A DNA stretch of 64,000 nucleotides from Desulfoferrobacter suflitae (GTDB lineage: Bacteria; Desulfobacterota; Syntrophobacteria; Syntrophobacterales; Syntrophobacteraceae). The position numbers and the translations under genes are program-made. Below the pieces are notes generated by a model, which had not been told where the DNA came from, did no database searches, and saw only the letters and a program-made list of their open reading frames with translations. Of this stretch, positions 28,671 to 36,590 are shown one piece after another; the first letter of the stretch is position 1, and each line of letters begins with the position of its first letter. Location of the stretch: contig NZ_JAIBKA010000003.1 of NCBI RefSeq assembly GCF_022603395.1, positions 310,001 to 374,000 on the forward strand, given 5' to 3'.

Positions 28671-31600
28671 TTACATGTGCGTTAAAATCTGCATGATCCC
28701 GCTCATGGGAATCGAAGCCCACTCGGGTCTGTTGTTCAACTCATAGCCAAGCTCGTAGACCGCTTTTTCCAGCAGGAAACACTGCAGCAGGATATCCAGT
28801 TCTTCCGGGTTGGTGGGAACAAATGGCGCCTGTCCCACAGTTTCCAGATAGGATCTCCAGAAGGTCCGGCTCACGCACAAGTACCATGGCTGTATCCATG
28901 GCTCAAGCACCGCGATGTCCTCTTCGCGGATGGCGGGATGCCGGGTAAGGGCACTGCGGACGGCGTAATGAAAAGAACGAACCATGCCGGCTATATCTCT
29001 GAAGGCCGATCGCTTGATTCTGCGCTCGGATAGTGGCCGGCTCGGCTCCCCCTCGAAGTCAATGATCATGAAGTCATTACCGGTGTAAAGCACCTGGGCC
29101 AAGTGGTAGTCGCCATGGATACGTATCTTCACGGCCTCTATCTTTTTTTCCGTAATCCGCCTTAACCGGTTCAGGATTTCCCGTTCCGATTCAACAATGA
29201 TCAGTGCCTTTTCGCGCAGTTGCTCGGGCAGTTTCCCCAAGCTCTTCCTGAGATCCTGCATGGCTCTGCGGGTTATGTTGCGCATGGACTGATAAACCGA
29301 TCGCTGGTAAAGTTTGGAAAAGGGCTCCAAAGCAAATGCAGGATCATCGCTTTCCGACGCCAGCGCCAGGTGGAGCTCTCCGGTTCGCTTACCCAGCAGC
29401 CCCATCATTTCCAGGTAAAACTCACCGATGTATTCCTTGAGCTGTGAAGACTCAGACTGTGCCGTCCTTTCGAATGGAGACCCGGATATCTGGGGAGCCT
29501 CCAGTGCCCCTCTCTTGGCCAGGATCTTCTCAAAATATTGCCTTACCGACTCCAAAGTATACGTCCAGGCGTCCCCCGCGTTAAGGACAAAGCCTTGAAC
29601 CAGTGCGAGGTGGATGGGTTCGCCGACGGGGCGATGATACTCTAGAATTCCGGCAAAAGCGGGAACAGAAAGAAAAGCGATTTTTTCAGTGAGGAATCTG
29701 GATATTTCAAGATCCGGATTGGCTCCTTCGCCCAATTGCCGGTACAGCTTGATAAAAAAGGTATTCTCGCAGACTATCGAGGTGTTGCTCTGTTCCGCTT
29801 TGAGGACCTGTGACGGCAACGGCAGCTTCTTCCCTCCCAGTAACCTCTTGTATTGTCTGCCTTGATGCACGACTATTTCGCCGTGCTTTCCTTTGATTGT
29901 CTGCCTGCTTGAAATAGCCCGCAACAGCGTGTTCCTGAACTCTTCATGATACACGCCGTCAAACAGTACGCCCTGCTGATCGCCGACCCGCAGTCGCGCG
30001 ATTACCGCATGAGGAAATTCCCGCTGAATCATGAGAGACTCTCGCCCGGTGGCATAGGAAATGGGTAGCAGATACCTCTCGGACGCGCCTTCGGTAAAAT
30101 GCACTTCAATGATCAACAACAGAGCGGCCGGAACCCTCTTCTGCCGTGAAATGAGCATCTCTTCAGCGACATTGATGGCTCTAATGGTCTTGGCTTTGCG
30201 GCTGAACCACCGACAACTCTTCAAATATTCCGGCAGAACCGTCTTGAGAAAGATTTCGCCCTGCTCCCCCTCGATGAACTCCTGCCAGTGCCGTGCGACG
30301 GCAAACTCGCCTCGGTGTCTTAGGACTGCCGGTTGTTGGTCATCTCTGACTTTGCGCAGTACAAACCAGAAATAATCGTTGAAACCCAGGGTCAGCAGAT
30401 AGGGAGATTTGTTGATGGGGGGAAACTTGTTGCTGCTGAAGACCTCCTCGGGCTCATACCCGTCGTAGCTCGATAAATCCAGGTGTACCACCTGGGAAAA
30501 GCGCGACAGGTTGGCCACCACAAGAATCGTCTCCTCTTGATATTTTCTAAGGAATGCCAAAACCTTGGGGTTATCTGAAAAGGGAAATTCAATGGAGCCG
30601 CGTCCAAACGCCTTGAAACGCTTGCGCATCGCGATCACGCGGCGCGTCCACCAGAGGAGGGAGGAAAGATTTGCCTGCTGATTCTCCACGTTCAAGGCCT
30701 GAAAGTGATATTCCGGATCAATGATGGTAGGAAGATAGAGCCGTTGCGGATTGGCTTTGGAAAATCCTGCGTTTCTGTCAGGGCTCCATTGCATTGGGGT
30801 TCTCACCCCGTCGCGGTCGCCCAGGTAATAATTATCGCCCATGCCCATCTCGTCGCCGTAATACATGATCGGAGTGCCGGGCAAGGAAAACAGCAGGAAG
30901 TTGATCAATTCGATCTTACGTCGATTGTTGCCCATCAACGGTGCCAGCCGACGGCGAATGCCGAGATTGATCCGGGCGTGTTGATCCTTGGCATACACCT
31001 GATACATGTAATCGCGCTCTTCATCGCTCACCATCTCCAGGGTGAGCTCATCATGATTGCGCAGAAACATAGCCCATTGGCTGGTTTCCGGGATTTCCGG
31101 CGTTTGATCGAGAATGTCGAGAATGGGAAACCGGTCTTCCATCCATAAGGCCATGAAAATACGAGGCATAATAGGGAAATGAAAGCACATGTGACATTCA
31201 TCGCCAGCGCCGAAGTACGCCACTGCATCTTCGGGCCATTGGTTGGCCTCCGCCAGCAGCATTTTGCCCTGGTGTTTACTTTCCACGTGTTTTCTCAGTT
31301 TTTTCAAAAACTCGTGAGTTTCAGGCAAATTCTCGCAGTTGGTCCCATCCCGTTCGTACAGGTAGGGAACGGCATCCAGGCGTAACCCGTCGACTCCCAT
31401 GCTGAACCAAAAATCGAGTACTTTGATGACTTCCTTTTGCACTTGGGGATTATCGAAATTCAAATCCGGCTGATGGGAATAGAAGCGATGCCAGTAATAT
31501 GCCTTGGCCACCGGATCCCATGTCCAGTTGGAGGTTTCAAAGTCCTTGAAAATGATTCTTGCATCTGAGTATTTGCGCGGCGTATCACTCCATACGTAAA

Positions 31601-32003
31601 AATCTCTGAGAGAAGTCCCCGGCTTTGCCCGGCGGGCTCTCTGAAACCAGCGGTGCTGATCCGAAGTGTGGTTGATGACCAGTTCGGTGATCACGCGGAT
31701 GCCGCGGTAGTGAGCCGCTTTCAAAAACTCACGGAAATCGCGCAGCGTGCCGTAGTTTGAGTGTACGTCATAGTAGTCGGCGATGTCGTAGCCATCGTCG
31801 CGCAGCGGCGAAGGGTAGAATGGCAGCAGCCACAGCGCCGTAATGCCAAGGTCCTTGAGATAGTCGAGTTTGTGCATCAGGCCGCGGAAGTCGCCGATGC
31901 CGTCATCGTCACTATCGAAGAAGCTCTTGACATGAGTTTCGTAGATGACCGCGTCCTTGTACCAATGCGGATCAGCTTCCAGATAGCGTTGATCAAAGGG
32001 CAT
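28671..32003 (-). CDS. treS: trehalose synthase-maltokinase fusion (TreS-Mak)
   Basis: A 1110-residue two-enzyme protein. Residues 1-550 are a GH13 trehalose synthase (maltose-trehalose interconversion): catalytic Asp210 in GLRLDAV, Glu252 in LLAEANQW and Asp318 in FLRNHDE. Residues about 600-1110 are a maltokinase of the aminoglycoside-phosphotransferase fold, with the HGDYHLAQVL catalytic loop and MIIDFEGEP metal site, which makes maltose 1-phosphate from ATP. ATG 32003 follows AGGAG. The product normally feeds GlgE to build alpha-glucan; glgE is not in the window. It may serve osmotic or carbon storage roles. Confidence 0.94.
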   Translation of the reverse strand: MPFDQRYLEADPHWYKDAVIYETHVKSFFDSDDDGIGDFRGLMHKLDYLKDLGITALWLLPFYPSPLRDDGYDIADYYDVHSNYGTLRDFREFLKAAHYRGIRVITELVINHTSDQHRWFQRARRAKPGTSLRDFYVWSDTPRKYSDARIIFKDFETSNWTWDPVAKAYYWHRFYSHQPDLNFDNPQVQKEVIKVLDFWFSMGVDGLRLDAVPYLYERDGTNCENLPETHEFLKKLRKHVESKHQGKMLLAEANQWPEDAVAYFGAGDECHMCFHFPIMPRIFMALWMEDRFPILDILDQTPEIPETSQWAMFLRNHDELTLEMVSDEERDYMYQVYAKDQHARINLGIRRRLAPLMGNNRRKIELINFLLFSLPGTPIMYYGDEMGMGDNYYLGDRDGVRTPMQWSPDRNAGFSKANPQRLYLPTIIDPEYHFQALNVENQQANLSSLLWWTRRVIAMRKRFKAFGRGSIEFPFSDNPKVLAFLRKYQEETILVVANLSRFSQVVHLDLSSYDGYEPEEVFSSNKFPPINKSPYLLTLGFNDYFWFVLRKVRDDQQPAVLRHRGEFAVARHWQEFIEGEQGEIFLKTVLPEYLKSCRWFSRKAKTIRAINVAEEMLISRQKRVPAALLLIIEVHFTEGASERYLLPISYATGRESLMIQREFPHAVIARLRVGDQQGVLFDGVYHEEFRNTLLRAISSRQTIKGKHGEIVVHQGRQYKRLLGGKKLPLPSQVLKAEQSNTSIVCENTFFIKLYRQLGEGANPDLEISRFLTEKIAFLSVPAFAGILEYHRPVGEPIHLALVQGFVLNAGDAWTYTLESVRQYFEKILAKRGALEAPQISGSPFERTAQSESSQLKEYIGEFYLEMMGLLGKRTGELHLALASESDDPAFALEPFSKLYQRSVYQSMRNITRRAMQDLRKSLGKLPEQLREKALIIVESEREILNRLRRITEKKIEAVKIRIHGDYHLAQVLYTGNDFMIIDFEGEPSRPLSERRIKRSAFRDIAGMVRSFHYAVRSALTRHPAIREEDIAVLEPWIQPWYLCVSRTFWRSYLETVGQAPFVPTNPEELDILLQCFLLEKAVYELGYELNNRPEWASIPMSGIMQILTHM

Positions 32004-32248
32004 AAAAAACTCCTGATGGACCATCATGACCGTGCCGGCATAACCATCCATCACTGGTGTCAAGTTCGCCTTGAAAAGAATTGCTGGTCTGTCGGAACCC
32101 GAAGAGCGAACTGTTCAGTATGTCCAAATGAGTACCCGGTTGTTTACGCAAAAGACCCCATCACAATGATCTGCCGGAATGCACCGGACTGTTGGTCGAG
32201 CATGAGCCGGATGGACTTTTGAGCTCAGGCTGGTGCAGCATTGCCCAG

Positions 32249-33538
32249 CTAGCGCATGTTGCGCGGTTGGCCCGTGGAGGATAGCACATTGCTCCAGAGC
32301 TTTCCCGCGGGATCGATGCGTTTGCGCTCACACGTCGCCATGGGAATGGGCACATGGGTAAATTCATTCTTCCAGAAACCGACCACCATACTGGTTCGTC
32401 CGGCCATGCCGGCATGCACGGCGTTGTAGCCCAGCAGCAGACAAAATACCGAATCGTGAGGATTGGCCGGCATGCTTCTAATGGTGTAGCTGGGATCAAT
32501 GTATTTCAGCGTCACGTCCATGCCGAGATTTTTGAAGTGGCTCGTTATTTGTTCTTTCAAGAAAACACCGATGTCACCCAGCTTTATGTTTCCGGACGCA
32601 TCCGTCCGACCTGTCGCCTGCATCAACTCCTGCCCGGCCCCTTCACCGACGACGATCACGGCATGCCTGCGCTTTTCCAGCCGCGTTTTTAACGCACTCA
32701 AAAGACTCTCCAGAGAAAAGGGCACTTCCGGCACCAGACAGAAGTTCACCTCGCTTGTCGCCATGGTCGCATAGGCGGCGATGAACCCCGATTCCCGGCC
32801 CATGAGCTTGACCAGCCCGATGCCGTTCCAGGCTCCATTGGCTTCATTGTTGGCGGCGTAAATGACCTTGCTGGCCTCCGAAACCGCCGTTTCGAAGCCA
32901 AACGACTTCTGCACGTTGGATATGTCGTTATCGATGGTCTTGGGAATTCCAATGACGGAAATCTTCAGATGGCGCCGAGCGATTTCCTGACTGATGGCCT
33001 GAGCTCCTCGCAAGGTTCCATCCCCGCCGATGGTGAAAAGTATGCCCACATTCAAACGCTCGAGCGTATCCACCATCTCGGCCACGTCCTGGGGACCGCG
33101 CGATGAACCCAAAATGGTGCCGCCCTTCTGGTGGATGTCGTTCACTGCAGCGGGACTGAGCTCCAGCGGCGTATGCCCGTTTTTGTAGGTCAAACCCTCG
33201 TAGCCATATCGGAAGCCAAACACCGTTTGCACTCCATAATGAAAGTGCAAACTCAGCACAATGGCTCGGATGACGTCGTTCACCCCAGGGCACAAGCCTC
33301 CGCAGGTGACGATGCCGCATTTGAGCTTGGACGGATCAAAGTAGATTTTCTCTCTTGGCCCCGCCATTTCAAAAAAAGGCGGCATTTTACCCGATTTGAA
33401 ATAGCTTCCCACTTCTTCCAGATCGGAATGATAAAGTACGTGCCTGATTCCATCGATAAACTGCACGCCCGTCATGGGCGACGGGATGCGGCATTCGCCC
33501 AGGCTCGCTATGGAGAGATCCAATTCCTGTTCCATCAT
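32249..33538 (-). CDS. ATP-type 6-phosphofructokinase (plant/spirochaete-like branch)
   Basis: A 429-residue PFK that phosphorylates fructose 6-phosphate. The long form with the N-terminal extension, TCGGLCPGVNDVIRAIV, and FTIGGDGTLRGAQ, PKTIDNDI and MGRESGFIA mark the PFK family. In E. coli numbering it combines Gly104 (GGDGT, ATP type) with Lys124 (PKTIDND, usually seen in PPi enzymes), the pattern of ATP-PFKs in plants, trypanosomes and Treponema. ATG 33538 follows GGGAG. It is 246 bases upstream of treS on the same strand. The phosphate donor should be tested rather than assumed. Confidence 0.9.
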   Translation of the reverse strand: MMEQELDLSIASLGECRIPSPMTGVQFIDGIRHVLYHSDLEEVGSYFKSGKMPPFFEMAGPREKIYFDPSKLKCGIVTCGGLCPGVNDVIRAIVLSLHFHYGVQTVFGFRYGYEGLTYKNGHTPLELSPAAVNDIHQKGGTILGSSRGPQDVAEMVDTLERLNVGILFTIGGDGTLRGAQAISQEIARRHLKISVIGIPKTIDNDISNVQKSFGFETAVSEASKVIYAANNEANGAWNGIGLVKLMGRESGFIAAYATMATSEVNFCLVPEVPFSLESLLSALKTRLEKRRHAVIVVGEGAGQELMQATGRTDASGNIKLGDIGVFLKEQITSHFKNLGMDVTLKYIDPSYTIRSMPANPHDSVFCLLLGYNAVHAGMAGRTSMVVGFWKNEFTHVPIPMATCERKRIDPAGKLWSNVLSSTGQPRNMR

Positions 33539-33614
33539 GCATGACTCCCATTCATGTCGCCGTCTCAGCAAAGTGCAGGCTTCAGAATGAACACGGCAAA
33601 GGCAATCGCCGATT

Positions 33615-33645
33615 CATCTTCACCATGCGAGGCATGGTGAAGATG
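33615..33645. terminator. perfect 14-bp hairpin downstream of the sulfite-reductase-like gene
   Basis: CATCTTCACCATGC (33615-33628) pairs perfectly with GCATGGTGAAGATG (33632-33645) around a GAG loop. It lies just after the minus-strand stop at 33654. There is no long T run on either side, so it may act as an mRNA 3'-end stabiliser or a factor-assisted terminator. Confidence 0.6.
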
Positions 33646-33653
33646 TTTCCTGC

Positions 33654-34334
33654 TCAGTCTTGACCCACGGGCAGGCCAAGTTGTTCCATGAATGTCGTCA
33701 GGCCGATCTCATCGATCACCCGCCCCAGACGCTTCGCCTTGCCGGCCCCTTGATACCATTCCACAATTTTATCCACCAGGGCCATGGCTTCGTCGTCATT
33801 CAGGCCGGAAGCAATCACGTCCGCCAAACGCGGTTTCAGTCCGGATACAAATCCGCCCGCCAGAACGCGCCAGCCCTTGGCCATTCCCACCAGCCCAACG
33901 TCCTTGATGGAAGATTCCGAGCAATTGTTGGGGCATCCCGATACGCCCATCTTGAATTTGTAGGGCAGGCTGTAGCCGTGATATTTGCTGTCCAGCTTGA
34001 GGCCCACTCCAACGGCATCCTGCATGCCGATGCGACAAAACGTGGTGCCCGGGCAGATCTTGACCGAGCGCACACAGAGACCGATGGCTGCTCCCGGAGA
34101 GAGACCCAAGTCTTTCCAGGCTGCGTCGATGTCCTGGGGGCGAAGCCCCACCAGTGCGAATCGCTCGGCCGACGTGAGCTTGACCGCCTTAGCGCCGTAT
34201 TTCTCCGCCACATCGGCAATCTTGCGCAACAGGTTAAAGTCGGTGATGATGCCCCCCGGAATGTGGGGAGCGATGGCATAGGTCTCTTTGTCTCTTTGAA
34301 TAATCGCACCTTTTTCAAGAAGATCTTCAGCCAT
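33654..34334 (-). CDS. small siroheme/4Fe-4S nitrite-sulfite reductase-like protein
   Basis: A 226-residue one-repeat member of the nitrite/sulfite reductase family. The four cysteines that bind the 4Fe-4S cluster and siroheme are Cys94 and Cys100 (CPGTTFC) and Cys134 and Cys138 (GCPNNCSES). The size and form match the low-molecular-weight assimilatory-type sulfite reductase of Desulfovibrio and similar proteins in sulfate reducers and methanogens. Activity as sulfite reductase, or another electron-transfer role, remains open. TAGGAGG precedes ATG 34334. No siroheme synthesis genes are adjacent. Confidence 0.88.
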   Translation of the reverse strand: MAEDLLEKGAIIQRDKETYAIAPHIPGGIITDFNLLRKIADVAEKYGAKAVKLTSAERFALVGLRPQDIDAAWKDLGLSPGAAIGLCVRSVKICPGTTFCRIGMQDAVGVGLKLDSKYHGYSLPYKFKMGVSGCPNNCSESSIKDVGLVGMAKGWRVLAGGFVSGLKPRLADVIASGLNDDEAMALVDKIVEWYQGAGKAKRLGRVIDEIGLTTFMEQLGLPVGQD

Positions 34335-34596
34335 TGTGCGTGTTCCTCCTAATCAGTCAACCACTCTTGATAAATAACGCAATGGGTAATGGAAAAGCAG
34401 CGGAAAACGACTCTCGCAACCGACACTAAGCCAGCCAATATTCGATGTCAAGCGGTGTTCGACGGCACTGTCGGGCAGTTTGTCTGCAGGTGGGTTTGCT
34501 TAAAGAGCACTGATACCTTATTCTAGAAGATGGATTGATGGAGCACCGGGAACGGTCTCCCTACATTTTTTTTAATTGAAAAGGTTGGAAACAAAC

Positions 34597-36573
34597 ATGA
34601 GCGAAGACACAAAAACGGCATGTGCAACATTCCCATTTTTTCGGCCGGAAAGAGAGGCCGTGGTGGATTCAATGGACTGTCTGGGGCATGTCGAATGGCT
34701 CAAGGATTACTGCCCCAACAAAATGGTCAGCGCGGAACAGGCTGTTTCCAGGATCAAGCGCGGCAGCCGGGTATTTATCGGCACGGGCTGCGGCGAGCCG
34801 CAACATCTCATCAGGGCTTTGGTCAGCGACTTGAACCTGCAGGATATCGTCGTTTATCAGATGCTCTCGGGCACCCTTGCCAAGTACGTGGAAGACCAGT
34901 CCTTTACCAGTCGTTTCTCACTGAAATTATTCTTCATCAGCGAATACATGCGCAAGGCCGCGTTTGAAGGGAAGGTGGACTATATTCCGGCGTACCTGTC
35001 GCAGATCCCGAGTCTTTTTTCGAGCCAACGCATTGGACTGGATGTAGCCCTCATCCAAGTGAGCCCGCCCGACAGGTTCGGGTATTGTAGCCTGGGCGTT
35101 TCTGTCGACATCACTCGGGTGGGCATGGAAAATTCCAAGCTGGTCATCGCCCAGGTCAATCCGAAAATGCCGAGAACCTGGGGAGACAGTTTTGTGCACG
35201 TGGATCAAATCGAGTGTCTGGTCCTGCACGACGAACCTCTTTGGTCATACGTACCCAGCCCGCGGGAGAGCGCAATCGAACAAAGGATAGGCCATTACAT
35301 TTCTCAGTTGGTGCCCAACGGCGCCACTCTCCAGATCGGTTTCGGACAGCTTCCGTATGCCATCTTGAAGTACCTGGACGGTAAAAAAGACCTCGGCATC
35401 CATACCCAGCTCATTACCGATGGGTTTTTGCCTCTGTTTGAGAAGAAAGTCATCACCAACAAGAAAAAGACTCTTTTGCCCGGGCGGGCCGTGGCTTCTC
35501 TGTGCATGGGCACGGAAAAAATCTACAATTATGTTAACAATAACCCGATGTTTTATTTCAGGAACTCGGAATTCGTCAATGATCCCGCGGTCATTGCCAG
35601 GAATGACAACCTCATTTCCATCAGTTCGGCCCTCGAGGTGGATCTCACCGGCCAGGTCTGCACTGATTCCCTCGGTTACCTCTTTTTCAGCGGCATAGGC
35701 GACCAGGTCGACTTCATTCGCGGAAGTGCCATGTCCAAAGGCGGTTTCTCCATTATTGCGCTGCCATCAACCGCCAAAGACGGCAAAGTTTCCCGCATCG
35801 TGCCGAGTCTGAGCGAAGGGGCGGGGGTGGCGACTACCCGCGGAGACATCAATTTTGTGGTGACCGAATACGGTATCGCCGAACTTCAGGGGAAGAGCAT
35901 TTATCAGCGCGTTATGGAACTGGCGCAGATCGCCCATCCAAAATTTCGCGAGGAGTTGATCGAGGTGGCCAAAAAGCGTCACTACATTTTTGCCGACCAA
36001 CTGCCGCCCCACGAGGACGATCTCATATTTCTTGAGGGATACAAGACCGCCATGCAGCTTCAGGATGGAACAGTGGTAGAATTTCGACCGCTCATGCCGT
36101 CGGATGAGTTTGCCTATCGCAATTTTTTCTACTCCCTCAAGGAAGACACGATCTATTACAGATTTTTTTATTACAAGAAGCTGTTTTCCCATGAGACGGT
36201 GCAAAAGCATTGGGCGAGTGTCGATTACCGGAAGAATATGTCTCTGGTCGGCATCACCTCCATGGGTGGCCGCAAGGAAATCATAGCCATTGCTTCCTAT
36301 GCTCAGGGGGAAGAAGAGGCAGACAGGGCTGAGGTCGCTCTGGTGGTAAGAGAAGACTATCAGAATCTGGGGATCGGCTCACACCTCCTGGAGCAACTCG
36401 AAAACATTGCCAGGGAGAACGGATACAAAGGCTTTGTGGCGAGTGTCTTGCGAGAAAACACGGGCATGATTCACGTGTTCAAAAAAAGGTATGCCGATGC
36501 CAAAGTTCTCAGAGGCGAAGGCGGCGACGTATTCATAGTGATGGATTTCGATGCGGGTGATGCTCAAAGTTGA
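34597..36573 (+). CDS. acetyl-CoA hydrolase/CoA-transferase fused to a GNAT acetyltransferase
   Basis: A 658-residue fusion. Residues about 20-470 are an acetyl-CoA hydrolase/4-hydroxybutyrate-type CoA-transferase (MVSAEQAVSRIKRGSRVFIG, QIGFGQLPYAILKYL, VVTEYGIAELQGKS). Residues about 490-640 are a GNAT domain with the acetyl-CoA loop VREDYQNLGIGSHLL. ATG 34597 is chosen over TTG 34576; the ribosome site is weak. It is followed 17 bases later by an ADP-forming acyl-CoA synthetase, so both genes likely handle CoA thioesters of short organic acids, with a possible protein-acetylation function. Confidence 0.9.
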   Translation: MSEDTKTACATFPFFRPEREAVVDSMDCLGHVEWLKDYCPNKMVSAEQAVSRIKRGSRVFIGTGCGEPQHLIRALVSDLNLQDIVVYQMLSGTLAKYVEDQSFTSRFSLKLFFISEYMRKAAFEGKVDYIPAYLSQIPSLFSSQRIGLDVALIQVSPPDRFGYCSLGVSVDITRVGMENSKLVIAQVNPKMPRTWGDSFVHVDQIECLVLHDEPLWSYVPSPRESAIEQRIGHYISQLVPNGATLQIGFGQLPYAILKYLDGKKDLGIHTQLITDGFLPLFEKKVITNKKKTLLPGRAVASLCMGTEKIYNYVNNNPMFYFRNSEFVNDPAVIARNDNLISISSALEVDLTGQVCTDSLGYLFFSGIGDQVDFIRGSAMSKGGFSIIALPSTAKDGKVSRIVPSLSEGAGVATTRGDINFVVTEYGIAELQGKSIYQRVMELAQIAHPKFREELIEVAKKRHYIFADQLPPHEDDLIFLEGYKTAMQLQDGTVVEFRPLMPSDEFAYRNFFYSLKEDTIYYRFFYYKKLFSHETVQKHWASVDYRKNMSLVGITSMGGRKEIIAIASYAQGEEEADRAEVALVVREDYQNLGIGSHLLEQLENIARENGYKGFVASVLRENTGMIHVFKKRYADAKVLRGEGGDVFIVMDFDAGDAQS

Positions 36574-36590
36574 AAGGAGCGGGGTTTAGC

